Part shown: positions 35,005 through 44,260 of the stretch, one piece after another | How the letters are laid out: every line of letters begins with the position of its first letter | How positions within the stretch are numbered: the stretch's first letter is position 1 | NCBI GenBank assembly: GCA_963781595.1 | Contig: CAWAGG010000006.1 | Coordinates: forward strand, 310,001 to 374,000 | Source of the DNA: JBEDUK01 sp963781595 | Lineage (GTDB): Bacteria > Actinomycetota > UBA4738 | Direction of reading: 5' to 3' | Length of the DNA: 64,000 bases | Position numbers and translations under genes: made by a program | Notes under the pieces: model-generated | Seen by the model: the letters and a program-made list of their open reading frames with translations, nothing else | Told to the model about the DNA's origin: nothing | Databases searched by the model: none

Positions 35005-35680
35005 GCGCTCCGGAAGAACCCACGCACCGGACGATCGCCCGGGACATAGCCGACCGTCGAGGCCTCGAGGGCGTCTCCAACGCCACGCGGATCGCGATGT
35101 CGTCGCGCCCGGGCCAGTTCGGGTCGTAGACGAACACGTTCAGCTCCCGAGGCGTCCCGTTCGCGTCCGCGATCAGGTCGTAGCCATAGGCCAGGGCCTG
35201 GTGGTTCAGCCCGAGGTCCGATGGGTTCCACGACCTGGTCCGGATCAACCCGAGCGGTGACGGGATCCCGCGGTCGAGGTCGGCCCGCACCGCCGGCCAT
35301 GCCTGCGCGAGGGTTCGCCACACGACCCCAGGCATGCCGATGAAGGAGTCATGGTCCGGGAGTCCCATCCACAGCGCGTACCTCGCGGGGCCGCCCGGGA
35401 GCCCGAAGCTCGCGATCGAACGACGGACGAGATAGCGGAACAGCGGCCCGTCCCGGGGCGGCGAGGTCTCGGGTGGAGGCGCCAGCCTGCGTTCGAACAG
35501 GTCACGTGCCATGAACGTCATGCCGCCGCACAGGCCGTCCGCCGCGTTGCCGATGCCGACGTTCGTCCCCGCCACGCGGAGCACCGGCACCCGTGGGAAG
35601 TCGTTCGCGAAGCGGAGGCCGTATCTCCTTGGGAGGAAGCCGGGAACCCGAACGCTCGTCGTGCGAGGTGTGGTGGCCAT
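34923..35680 (-). CDS. Unknown protein with a papain/C39-like Cys-His-Asp pattern, one frameshift
   Basis: About 250 residues after correcting one indel near 35,060-35,070. Order of motifs: GNAADGLCGGMTFMARDLFE (Cys at the start of a helix), then GLNHQALAYGYDLIADANG (His on a strand), then LNVFVYDPNWPGRDD (Asp). This Cys...His...Asp order with H-x-x-x-x-x-G-Y-D and YDPN resembles papain-like and peptidase C39-like folds, although I cannot place it in a named family. The second frame ends RSAYRPDDPSSVVAIGLDG. There is no signal peptide. It overlaps the 3' end of the sulfurtransferase. Confidence 0.55.
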
Positions 35681-35773
35681 CGTCGTGTCGTCGCCCCTGC
35701 GCAGGGATCGATCCGGAGTCTGCCACGTACCGGCGGACGGGTCGCATCCGCTGGTCGCGGGCATAATGGTCCG

Positions 35774-36451
35774 ATGCACGCCGCCGTGACACGAGCCGCC
35801 TCACGCCGCCCCGGACGGACCGCCATCCGGCGGACCCTGGTCCTCACCACCGCGGCCGTGGCGCTGTCCGCGTGCTCCTCGCCCTACATCTACTCGGGCA
35901 GCGCGCAGCTGAAGATGGTCTTCCGCGTGCCGGGCGACTGGACCGCATATTCCTCGCGCGACGTCGGCGACCAGCTCGCCGCGGTGCTCGATCCGAGCTT
36001 CGCCGGCCAGTACCCGTTCCTCGCGGCCTTCGACGCAGCGCCCGATCCCAACCTGGAGGACGTCATCAACCCCGGGAAGCTGGTCGACTACCCGGTCGTC
36101 CTGAGCTGGGTCCGGACCCTTCCAGCGGGGATGCGCGACCAGATGTCGCTTCGAACGCTCCGGAACTCGCTCTATCAGGTCGACCGCATCGAGGACGACG
36201 GCAGCGGCCACACGGTCAGCTACTCGCCGTTCTCGCTCCCGGGAGGCTACTGGGGCAACAGGATCACGTTCGTGATCCGCGGGACGACGCCGACCACGGC
36301 CGGCTCGGCGCTCGAGTTCTCCCAGATCGCCGCGACCGACGCGGACGCGAAGTACCAGTACGTGCTGATCGTCAGCTGCACACCCGACTGCTTCGCGCGG
36401 AACAAGGGTGCGATCGAGGACATCCTCAACTCGTGGAGGCTGAAGGGATGA
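35774..36451 (+). CDS. Putative lipoprotein upstream of the FtsH-like gene
   Basis: A 225-residue protein with a basic N-terminus and a lipobox (LTTAAVALSAC, Cys at about 34) followed by SSPYIY. The mature part is mainly beta in character and ends with a conserved-looking SCTPDCFARNKGAIEDILNSWRLKG. No named family is recognised; the C-terminus resembles PsbP-like or stress-lipoprotein ends where a helix closes the domain. It is 4 bp ahead of the FtsH-like gene, so the two are co-transcribed and may work together at the membrane. A CATAAT box lies 6 nt before the ATG. Confidence 0.7.
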   Translation: MHAAVTRAASRRPGRTAIRRTLVLTTAAVALSACSSPYIYSGSAQLKMVFRVPGDWTAYSSRDVGDQLAAVLDPSFAGQYPFLAAFDAAPDPNLEDVINPGKLVDYPVVLSWVRTLPAGMRDQMSLRTLRNSLYQVDRIEDDGSGHTVSYSPFSLPGGYWGNRITFVIRGTTPTTAGSALEFSQIAATDADAKYQYVLIVSCTPDCFARNKGAIEDILNSWRLKG

Positions 36452-36455
36452 CGCC

Positions 36456-38987
36456 ATGAGCGACGCCCGGATCGAGCGCGCGCCCGGACCCGACGGGCCA
36501 CCGCCGCTCCCCCCTGCCGGTGACCCGGCGGCGATGACCGCCGAGGAGCGAGGGACCCGCAAGCCGCTCGCGTGGTGGGACCGGGTCAAGTTCCTGATCC
36601 TTTTCGGCGTCGCCTGGTTCGTGCTGGCGTGGTCGACCTACGCCGAGTTCCAGCCCCTCATCACGGTCGGCGAGGCGTTCCGCCAGACGCTGTCCTCCGG
36701 GCTGTGGGTCCTGATCCTGTTCGGCCTCGAGCTCGTCCGGCAGATCCACTTCTTCATCTGCGAACGCTCCGCCGCCTACAACACGTTCTGGACCGAGCGC
36801 GTATGGGGCCGGCTCAACATGCGCATCGCGCGGATGAACCCCTGGAACCGCTACCGCGTCGCACGGGCGTTGAAGTGGGCCTTCGTGATCGTGATCGCCG
36901 ACCTCGTGGTCGCGGCGCTCTCGCATACGTCCGCGCTCACGGCGCTGTTCGAGCTGCCCGCGAGGTTCGTCTCGGTGCTGCCGTTCGTGTTCCAACTGAT
37001 GCTCTACACGTTCCTGCTGCTCTTCCAGTTCGTGATGCTGTTCTGGTTCCTGTCGAGGGGCGGGAGCGACGTCATCTTCCCCGAGGACGTCGAGACGCGC
37101 TTCTCCGACATCAAGGGCCAGGACGCTGTCTTGGGGCGCGTCAAGGAGAACGTGATCTTCCTCGAGAAGCCCGACCTGATCGAGGAGCATGGCGGCACGG
37201 TCCCGAAGGGGATCCTGCTGTGGGGGCCGCCCGGCACCGGCAAGACGATGATGGCCAGGGCCGTCGCCGGCGAGACGTCGAAGCCGTTCATCTCCGTGGA
37301 TCCGGGCGCGTTCATCCAGATGTTCATGGGCGTGGGGATCCTGAAGGTCAAGTCCTTGTTCCGGAAGGCGCGCAAGCTCGCGCTGCGCTACGGCGGCGTG
37401 ATCATGTTCTTCGACGAGGTGGACTCGCTGGGGAACCGCGGCGTCGCGGTCGCCGGGCAATGGGCGCCGCCGCCCGAGGGCAGCCCCTGGTCCTCGCAGC
37501 CCGCGTGCAACGGCATGTCGTACGTATCGCCTCAGCACGCCGCCCGCATGCTCCGCGACAGCCTCAGGTCGAACGAGAGCGCCGGCGGAGACCCCGCAGG
37601 GCCGACGCGCCGAGGTGTGATCGCCGGCCTCGGCGGGATGGGCGGCGGAGGAGGTATGGGGACGCTGCAGGCGCTGCTGGGCGAACTGGACGGGATGGGC
37701 AAGCCGCGAGGATTCCTCAACCGCACCGTTCGCCGCGCACTCGGCATGCGACCGAAGCCACCGCCGAAGTACCGGATCCTCACGATCATGGCCACGAACA
37801 TCCCCGACGTCCTCGATCCGGCCATGCTCCGGCCGGGACGGATCGACCGGATCTACAAGGTCGGGTACCCGTCGAAGCAGGGGCGGATCGACACGTTCCA
37901 CAAGTACCTCGAGGGCAAGAAGCACACGCTGACCGATGCAGACGTCGACAAGCTGGCCACCATCACGTCCTACTACGGCGGCGCCTCGATCGAGGATCTG
38001 GTGAACGCCGCGCTGATCAACGCGATCACCGAGGGTCGCGACGCGATCGAGTGGAAGGACATCATCAAGGCGAAGCAGGTCAAGGACCTCGGCCTGCCGG
38101 ACGACGTCGAGTACATCGAACGCGAGCGCCACGCGGTTGCCGTGCATGAGGCCTGCCATGCGGTCACCGCATATCGCGTCCACAAGCGCATGCTGATCGA
38201 CATCGTCACGATCGAGAAGGGCGGGACGTTCCTCGGCGTCGTCACCCAGATCCCGCCCGAGGAGCTGTTCACGGAGTGGCGGTCGGACTACGAGGCGAGC
38301 GTCATGGTGAGCCTGGCTTCCCTCGCGGGTGAGCGCTTGTTCTTCGAAGGCGATTCGTCCTCCGGTGTGTCGGGCGACCTCAACGCGGCCACGTGGTTCA
38401 CGACGTACATGGAGGGCTACTGGGGGATGGGCTCGACGGTCGCCTCCCACGGCGTCCTTCAGGACCTGAAGGTCGGCGGGGGCAGGCCGGGGCAGCCCGG
38501 CGGTGGCAACAAGACCGAGCAGGACATCCTGGAAGGAACCCTCGGACAGCGTGTCGAGGAGAAGCTGGCCGACCTGGTCGTCCGGACGAGGGAACTGCTC
38601 GAGCGGAACCGGCTCGAGGTGCTCGCCGTCGCGCACGCGCTCGAGACCCACAAGACGGTGACCGGCGACGACATCGGCGCGATCGTCGACGGGCGAGCTG
38701 GCGCGCTCATCGACGGCCGGCCCTACCATGCGCCCCAGACGGAGCAGCTGCTCGAGGCGTACCACGCGGAAGCCGTCCAGGCGCACAGGCATCACGCGAA
38801 GGTTGGCCTGCCGCTGCCCGTCCTCGCTGCGTTCGGCGCGGCCGGGCTTCCCGCCGGCAACGGCGACGGACCGAACGGCGAACTCACCGGCCCTCACGAG
38901 CCGGCTGCCTCGTCGAGCGGCTCTGTCGCGCCAGCACCCGCTCCGACGCCACCTCGGCCCGACACGGACGCCGGGCAGCCTGGGTAG
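36456..38987 (+). CDS. Divergent FtsH-like membrane AAA+ zinc protease
   Basis: An 843-residue protein. Four hydrophobic segments lie in the first ~200 residues (FtsH has two). The AAA domain has GPPGTGKT (about 257-264), pore-loop FIQMFMGVG and Walker B VIMFFDEVDSLG, then an insertion of about 85 residues before LLGELDGM and the second region ATNIPDVLDPAMLRPGRIDR. The M41 protease has the zinc motif HEACH (about 564-568) and third ligand in SGDLNAAT. FtsH degrades membrane and regulatory proteins. The C-terminal ~100 residues are a Pro/Ala-rich tail. The insertion and extra helices set it apart from the housekeeping enzyme. Confidence 0.88.
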   Translation: MSDARIERAPGPDGPPPLPPAGDPAAMTAEERGTRKPLAWWDRVKFLILFGVAWFVLAWSTYAEFQPLITVGEAFRQTLSSGLWVLILFGLELVRQIHFFICERSAAYNTFWTERVWGRLNMRIARMNPWNRYRVARALKWAFVIVIADLVVAALSHTSALTALFELPARFVSVLPFVFQLMLYTFLLLFQFVMLFWFLSRGGSDVIFPEDVETRFSDIKGQDAVLGRVKENVIFLEKPDLIEEHGGTVPKGILLWGPPGTGKTMMARAVAGETSKPFISVDPGAFIQMFMGVGILKVKSLFRKARKLALRYGGVIMFFDEVDSLGNRGVAVAGQWAPPPEGSPWSSQPACNGMSYVSPQHAARMLRDSLRSNESAGGDPAGPTRRGVIAGLGGMGGGGGMGTLQALLGELDGMGKPRGFLNRTVRRALGMRPKPPPKYRILTIMATNIPDVLDPAMLRPGRIDRIYKVGYPSKQGRIDTFHKYLEGKKHTLTDADVDKLATITSYYGGASIEDLVNAALINAITEGRDAIEWKDIIKAKQVKDLGLPDDVEYIERERHAVAVHEACHAVTAYRVHKRMLIDIVTIEKGGTFLGVVTQIPPEELFTEWRSDYEASVMVSLASLAGERLFFEGDSSSGVSGDLNAATWFTTYMEGYWGMGSTVASHGVLQDLKVGGGRPGQPGGGNKTEQDILEGTLGQRVEEKLADLVVRTRELLERNRLEVLAVAHALETHKTVTGDDIGAIVDGRAGALIDGRPYHAPQTEQLLEAYHAEAVQAHRHHAKVGLPLPVLAAFGAAGLPAGNGDGPNGELTGPHEPAASSSGSVAPAPAPTPPRPDTDAGQPG

Positions 38988-39010
38988 GGCGCGACCGGCC
39001 GTCCGGTCGC

Positions 39011-39040
39011 GCCGTCACGCGCCGTCACGCGCCGTCACGC
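39011..39040. repeat. Three tandem 10-bp repeats between ftsH-like and oxidase genes
   Basis: GCCGTCACGC is repeated three times without interruption in the short gap between two convergent genes; the last copy overlaps the stop codon of the multicopper oxidase. No function is apparent. Confidence 0.6.
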
Positions 39041-40003
39041 TTCGGCGGGCAGCACCTCGAAGATCCCCCACATCCCGGCGTCGGAGTGCGACTGGATGTG
39101 GCAGTGGTACATCCAGTCGCCAGGCCCGGACACGTCGCCGGCGGTCACCTGGAAGCCGAAGCTGTCTCCCGGAGCGAGGATCTTCGTATCGATCGTCGGC
39201 GTGCTCGGGTCGTTCGGATCCGGGATGCCGGTGCGGTCGTCCGCCCAGCTGTGCGCGTGCAGATGGAACGAGTGCAGGTCGTTCCCCCACGCGAACACCA
39301 GGAATTCGACCCGCTGGCCTTGGGTCGCGGTGAACGTCGGCGTGTCCGGGTAGCGCTGGAGGTCGATCGTCGAATCGTCCCCGAACGCCGCGACGAACGT
39401 CGGCACGTCCGGTAGCGGATCGCCCGCCTTCCGGACGATCAGCCCACCGAAGAGCCCGTCCGCCTGCCCGCCGCTCCCGTGGTCCGTGCCGACCGCGTGG
39501 TCGTGGTACCACCAGTACCCGGCCGTGCCGGGCGCGGCACGCCACGTGTACGTCCGGCTCTTCCCAGGCTTCGTGATCGAATCCGTCATGTCCGTCCCGT
39601 CGGAGGCCTGGTCGTACTTCACGCCGTGAGGATGGATCGACGCTCCGAGCGGGAGGTCGAGGTACCCGTACTTCTTCCGTTCGGCCTTGAGGACCTTCGT
39701 CGGGATGTCGTTGGTCAGCGTGATCTTCAGGCAGTCGCCCTCGTACATCGTGATGAGCGGGCCCGGGATCGAGGCCTTCCCCGGCGAGAGCCCGTACCCC
39801 AGGCGCGTCGCGCCGCCCTGGCCGTTGGGGAGCTGCTCCGCGTACAGGCGCATCTTCGAACACGCCGTGTCGCGGGTCGGCGCGGCACGTGGCGGCGCGC
39901 CGCCGGCCGCCCGGTTCACGAGCACGATCCCCGACCCTCCCACGATCAGCGTCGCCACGACGCCGAGCCGAACCACTCGTCCACGGATGAACGCCGCACG
40001 CAT
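39035..40003 (-). CDS. Two-domain multicopper oxidase (small-laccase type)
   Basis: A 322-residue exported oxidase. An N-terminal signal or anchor (LGVVATLIVGGSGIVLVN) precedes two cupredoxin domains. All copper motifs are present: SIHPHGVKY and WWYHDHAVG in domain 1, HSFHLHAHSW and WMYHCHIQSHSDAGMW in domain 2. The HCHIQSHxxxGM motif carries the T1 Cys, His and Met and the T3 histidines. Two-domain laccases act as trimers and oxidise phenols or metal ions such as Mn(II), Cu(I) or Fe(II). ATG 40003 with GGGGAAAGGGG upstream is preferred. Confidence 0.92.
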   Translation of the reverse strand: MRAAFIRGRVVRLGVVATLIVGGSGIVLVNRAAGGAPPRAAPTRDTACSKMRLYAEQLPNGQGGATRLGYGLSPGKASIPGPLITMYEGDCLKITLTNDIPTKVLKAERKKYGYLDLPLGASIHPHGVKYDQASDGTDMTDSITKPGKSRTYTWRAAPGTAGYWWYHDHAVGTDHGSGGQADGLFGGLIVRKAGDPLPDVPTFVAAFGDDSTIDLQRYPDTPTFTATQGQRVEFLVFAWGNDLHSFHLHAHSWADDRTGIPDPNDPSTPTIDTKILAPGDSFGFQVTAGDVSGPGDWMYHCHIQSHSDAGMWGIFEVLPAEA

Positions 40004-40091
40004 CCGATCCCCTTTCCCCGAATCGACCAGCATCCCGAACGCGCTCCCACCGCCAACGATCCCGAGGGCGCGGGAACGGGTCCGGACGGTA

Positions 40092-40886
40092 TCAGGAATG
40101 CACGTCGCGCCGTCCGAACGCGAAGAGGCCCGCGGTGAGGAACACCAGCACGTACACCAGGTACACGAGCACCCCATGGGCCATCGCGGACCATGGGATC
40201 GGCGAACGGAACAGGTCCGCATAGGCGAGCCACCCATGCGTGGGAAGGTACGGATGGATCGCGCGCAGGCTCGACAGGTTGTCCACGATCTGGCTCGCGA
40301 TCGCGAGCGACAGCGTCGCGGCCGCGGCCCCCAGACCCGCGTCGGTGAGCGACGAGATGAACACGCCGATCGCGGCGAGCCCGCTCACGCCGACAAGCAC
40401 GTAGAGACCCGCGCCCAGGATCCGCGACAGCCCGGGCACCACGCCGAGCGTCGTGCCGGAGAGCGTCGGCATCGGGCCGAAGCCGAACCCGATCGCGCCG
40501 GCGACGATGCCGACGGCGATGACCAGCAGTACCGCCAGGCCGACCTGGGCCATCACCGCGGCGAACTTCTCCAGGACCATCCGGCTGCGCGTGACCGGCC
40601 GCACGAGCAGGTACCGAAGCGTCCCGTTCGACGCCTCGCCGGCGATCGATTCCCCGGAGAGCAGCGCGGTTCCCAATGGCAGGAAGAACGGCTGGATCAG
40701 CGCCACCGCGGCCAGCGCCGCGAACAGCCCGCTGTGCCGGATCTCGGCGAAGAACAGCGCGCCCTGCCCGGAGGCGTCGAGGGCCCGCAGGACCACGACC
40801 GGCAGGATCGCCAGGGCGGCCAGTCCAGCGGCGAAGACCCAGGTCCGTGGCCGGTGCCACGCCTTCGCGATCTCAACCCGGAACAT
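40092..40886 (-). CDS. ABC-2 type transporter permease
   Basis: A 264-residue membrane protein. It starts MFRVEIAKAWHRPRTWVFAAG (the cytoplasmic start of ABC-2 permeases) followed by six hydrophobic helices. SIAGEASNGTLRYLLVRPVTRSR is the conserved coupling segment that contacts the ATPase. Its start overlaps the end of the ATPase gene by 14 bp. It forms an exporter with that ATPase; the substrate is unknown. Confidence 0.88.
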   Translation of the reverse strand: MFRVEIAKAWHRPRTWVFAAGLAALAILPVVVLRALDASGQGALFFAEIRHSGLFAALAAVALIQPFFLPLGTALLSGESIAGEASNGTLRYLLVRPVTRSRMVLEKFAAVMAQVGLAVLLVIAVGIVAGAIGFGFGPMPTLSGTTLGVVPGLSRILGAGLYVLVGVSGLAAIGVFISSLTDAGLGAAAATLSLAIASQIVDNLSSLRAIHPYLPTHGWLAYADLFRSPIPWSAMAHGVLVYLVYVLVFLTAGLFAFGRRDVHS

Positions 40887-41892
40887 CCGAACCCCCCTTG
40901 CCGGACGGCCGCTCGGACAGCGGGTCGGCCGGCGGGTCTGCCTCTCGGCCGTCGACCAGTGCGAGGAACGCATCCTCCAGGCTCGCCGCCTCAGGCACCA
41001 GCGCCTCGACGGCGACGCCGGCAGAGACCAGCGCGGCGTTGACCCCAGCCGCCGTCGCCGGCGTCGCCACCCGAACGACCAGCGTTCCGATCGCCGACCT
41101 GTTCCCGCCGCTCGCGTCGTCGGCGATCATCGTGACGCCGTCGATCGACGCCAGCAGGATCTCCGCACGAGCGACGTCGTCCACCTGGATCCGCAGCCGG
41201 TCGGCGGCCCTGCGAAGGGACGCGGGCGGACCCTCGGCCACGAGCCGACCGCGCGCGAGGACGCCGACCCGATCGCACATGGCCTCGACCTCCCAGAGCA
41301 GATGGCTGGAGACGAAGACCGTCGTCCCCTCGTCCGCCAGCCGGCGGAGCAGGAGGCGCACCTCCCGCATGCCGGCCGGGTCCAGCCCGTTCGTCGGCTC
41401 GTCGAGCACCAGGACCCGCGGGGCGCCGAGCATCGCCGCGGCGATCCCGAGCCGCTGCCGCATGCCCTGGCTGTAGGCCTTGACCTTCTTCCCGCCCGCA
41501 TCCGCGAGCCCGACGAGACGGAGTACCTCCTCGACCCGAGCGAGGCGCGCTTCACGGTCGGCCGCGGGCCCCGCGGCGCGTGCCAGATACTCGAGGTTCC
41601 GCCGGCCCGACAGCCACTTCCACGCGGCCGGCTCCTCGATCAGCGCGCCCACGTGCCGGAGCGCATCTGCGGTCTGCGCCTCGGATCCGAACACCGGCTC
41701 GTCGAGGATCTCGACGTCTCCGTCGTTCGGGAACACGAGCCCGAGCAGCATGCGGATCGTCGTGGTCTTGCCGGCGCCGTTCGGCCCGAGGAAGCCGAAC
41801 AACGAACCTTCCTCGACCGCGAGGTCGAGATGGTCGACCGCGGCGACGCCGCCGTAGCGCTTCGTGAGGGCGCGTGTGGCGAGCGCGTTCAG
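40873..41892 (-). CDS. ABC-2 exporter ATP-binding protein
   Basis: About 339 residues. It has Walker A GFLGPNGAGKTTTIRMLLGL, signature YSQGMRQRLGIAAAML, Walker B VLVLDEPTNGLDP and H-loop VSSHLLWEVEAMCDRV; the last ~90 residues are the CcmA/NatA-type extension. The start is odd: no ATG, GTG or TTG exists in frame at the family's usual N-terminus (TRALTKRYGGVAAV). CTG 41892 overlaps the upstream stop as CTGA and is the best candidate; an undetected indel is the alternative. It is part of a three-gene unit with the permease and the LolA-like gene. Confidence 0.85.
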   Translation of the reverse strand: MNALATRALTKRYGGVAAVDHLDLAVEEGSLFGFLGPNGAGKTTTIRMLLGLVFPNDGDVEILDEPVFGSEAQTADALRHVGALIEEPAAWKWLSGRRNLEYLARAAGPAADREARLARVEEVLRLVGLADAGGKKVKAYSQGMRQRLGIAAAMLGAPRVLVLDEPTNGLDPAGMREVRLLLRRLADEGTTVFVSSHLLWEVEAMCDRVGVLARGRLVAEGPPASLRRAADRLRIQVDDVARAEILLASIDGVTMIADDASGGNRSAIGTLVVRVATPATAAGVNAALVSAGVAVEALVPEAASLEDAFLALVDGREADPPADPLSERPSGKGGSDVPG

Positions 41893-43016
41893 CGGAGCTG
41901 CGGCTCCGTGCGGGCGAGCGCGGACTGCGGCACCGCGCCGGCCAGCAACCACACGTGGTCCCCGCGTGTGACCAGGCGGATCGAGAACAGCGGTCCGGAG
42001 AAGGGGAGGAACTGGCGCACGTCGACGCCGGTCGCCGAACCGGCGGCCGAGAGCTGCGAGGCCGGTGCGTGAACGGCCACGATGGTCGACCATCCGGCGC
42101 CGAACGTCTGCACCGCCACACCCGCGGGCCCGCCGTAGCCGATCGGTCGCCCGTCGAGCCGGCCATGGCTATCGTAAGCCTGCTTTACCGTCTCGATCTT
42201 CGCACCACGCGGAGGAACGAACCGGTAGACGCTTGGGTCGATGTGCCCGAAGCCGACCGAGTCGAACCCTGCTGACACGGCCGCATCGGTCGCGCCGCGC
42301 GCGAACAACGACACGCGGAGCGGGACCCGCGTGGCGGCGTCGATCTGGATGTCGACGTGGCCGACCAGGGTCTGTGGATCCCTCGGCGTGAGCACCAAGG
42401 TGTACGCCGAACGCCCCGCGACCCTCGCGGGGACGCCGATCGAGATCGCCGTGGTCGGCGTCAACGCACCGATCGCCTGATCGGCCAGCGCGATCGGATC
42501 CGCGAGGTGCAGCAGCCGAGCGCGCTCGATCGCGTGGACCGCGGCCGCGCGCTGTGCCGCCGCGACGTCGTTCGCGTCGAACAGCCGGTACGCCGTGAAC
42601 GACGCCGACGACCACACCCACCCACCCGCCGCGCTCACGTAGATCGCGCGCTCGGCGGCGGGGAGCAGTTCGTCGACGCGCACGCCGTCCACCGAGGACC
42701 ACAGCCGGATCCGGTGATCACCCGTGAACTCGGCGAGTAGGCCCGCCGGGCCGTCCGTCGTGCCCCCCTGCATCGGCAAGGTGGGCAGACCCAGGTCGAC
42801 GTGCGAGGTCACCGTCCCGGCCACAGCCCCGGGTCGTTCGGACGCCTGGATGACGGACGCTACGAGTCGCGACGCGGAGATCGCGGGCAGCTGCAGGTGC
42901 GCCCCCACACCGGCGGCCGCGGCGGCGACCCCTCCGATGATGGCGGCAACGGCCAGCAACGCCGCCGCGGCGGCGCGGGGGACCGAGCGGATCCGGAACC
43001 TCACGCGGTTCGACAT
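41889..43016 (-). CDS. Membrane-anchored LolA/RseB-like protein
   Basis: A 375-residue protein with an N-terminal membrane segment (AAAAALLAVAAIIGGVAAAAAGVGAHL) and a large extracytoplasmic domain. The pattern of ASRLVASVIQASERPGAVAGTVTSHVDLGLP, FTGDHRIRLWSSVDGVRVDELLPAAERAIYVS and TRVPLRVSLFARGATDAAVSAGF matches LolA/MucB-type lipid-binding half-barrels. It overlaps the start of the ABC ATPase gene by 4 bp, so it may hand a lipid or envelope ligand to that exporter (inference). ATG 43016 is preferred over an upstream in-frame start. Confidence 0.75.
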   Translation of the reverse strand: MSNRVRFRIRSVPRAAAAALLAVAAIIGGVAAAAAGVGAHLQLPAISASRLVASVIQASERPGAVAGTVTSHVDLGLPTLPMQGGTTDGPAGLLAEFTGDHRIRLWSSVDGVRVDELLPAAERAIYVSAAGGWVWSSASFTAYRLFDANDVAAAQRAAAVHAIERARLLHLADPIALADQAIGALTPTTAISIGVPARVAGRSAYTLVLTPRDPQTLVGHVDIQIDAATRVPLRVSLFARGATDAAVSAGFDSVGFGHIDPSVYRFVPPRGAKIETVKQAYDSHGRLDGRPIGYGGPAGVAVQTFGAGWSTIVAVHAPASQLSAAGSATGVDVRQFLPFSGPLFSIRLVTRGDHVWLLAGAVPQSALARTEPQLR

Positions 43017-43124
43017 GCCTCGACTTCTACCACGTCGGCGGCGAACGACGACCGTCCGTGACGGCCGACGCCATCGAACCACCACACGATCGCGACGACG
43101 TCTCGCCTGGGCGTGGCACGGCGC

Positions 43125-44260
43125 TCAGGTCGCGCGGACCGTCTCCCTGCGCACCGTCACCTCGGCGAGCCGGTCGGCCAGCGGCTCCACGCCGATACCA
43201 GGTCCGTTCGGGACCGCCATCGTGCCGTCGGCGGCCACCTCGAACGGTTGGGTGAGGTCACGTTCGAAGTACCGGTCGCTGGCGCTCGTGTCACCGGGCA
43301 TCGTCACGCCGGGCATCGCCGCGAGCACGACGTTGACCGCCCGCCCGACCCCGGTCTCGAGCATGCCGCCTATCCAGACCGGTATCCCCGCGGCGCGAGC
43401 GAGGTCGTGGATCCGCACCGCTTCCAGGACGCCCCCAACGCGGCCCTGCTTGATGTTGATGATCCCGCACGCGCCGATCCGGATCGCCACGGAGGCGTCG
43501 TGGGTCGAGCGGATCGACTCGTCGAGACAGATCGGCGTGCGGATCTGCCTCGCGAGGGCGGCGTGGTCCCACAGATCGTCGTGATCGAGCGGCTGTTCGA
43601 TCATCACGAGGTCGAACGCGTCGAGCGCGCGGAACACGTCGATGTCCTCGGGCGAGTACGCGGCGTTCGCATCGACCGACACCGGGACGTCGGGCCCGAT
43701 CGCGCCGCGGATCCGTTCGACGACCGCGACGTCCCTGCCCGGGTTCGATCTTCAGCTTCACGCGCTGATAGCCCCGCTCGAGGTACCCGCGGATCTCCTG
43801 GAGCATCGCGTCCGGGTCGGTCGCGATGCCGACGCTCACGCCGCACGGGATCCGGTCCCGGGTCGCGCCGACGTACGAGCCCAGCGACGAGCCGGACGCT
43901 CGCAGCCACGCGTCGAGGACCGCCGCCTCGAGCGCCGCCTTCGCCATGCGGTGGCCACGGACGAACCGGAGCCGGTCCCCCACCTCGCTCGGGTCGCGGA
44001 TCTGGTCGGCGAGCAGCGGCGGCGCCAGACTGGTCCCGGATCGCGGCCCACGCGCCGTCGTTCCATTCCTCCGAATAGCGGGGCGCCGGCGACGCGACGC
44101 ACTCCCCCCAGCCCTCGACGCCGTCGGCGTCCACGCGGATCAGGATGGCGTCCTTCGTCCGTTCCTCGCCGAAGCTCGTCCGGAACGGCCGGACGAGGGG
44201 CAGGGCGATCTCCAGGAGCTCGATCGACCGCACCCGGATCGCGGCTTCGGACGCGGTCAT
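43125..44260 (-). CDS. menC: o-Succinylbenzoate synthase / N-succinylamino acid racemase family, two frameshifts
   Basis: An enolase-superfamily enzyme of about 377 residues once two indels (near 44,035 and 43,740) are corrected. Piece 1 has LPLVRPFRTSFGEERTKDAILIRV. Piece 2 has MAKAALEAAVLDAWLRASG and RVKLKIEPG (KxK catalytic lysine). Piece 3 has VSVDANAAYS, FDLVMIEQPLDHDDL, TPICLDESI, IINIKQGRVGG (second Lys) and GGMLETGVGRA. The metal ligands D-E-D and both lysines fit the OSBS/NSAR group; whether it makes menaquinone precursor or racemises N-succinyl amino acids cannot be told. Its ATG overlaps the acetyltransferase stop. Indels are likely sequence errors. Confidence 0.85.

Noticed and set aside
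36426..38897. 823-codon open frame opposite the FtsH-like gene
   Set aside because: Mirror frame produced by high GC3; the plus-strand protein has all the AAA and M41 motifs.
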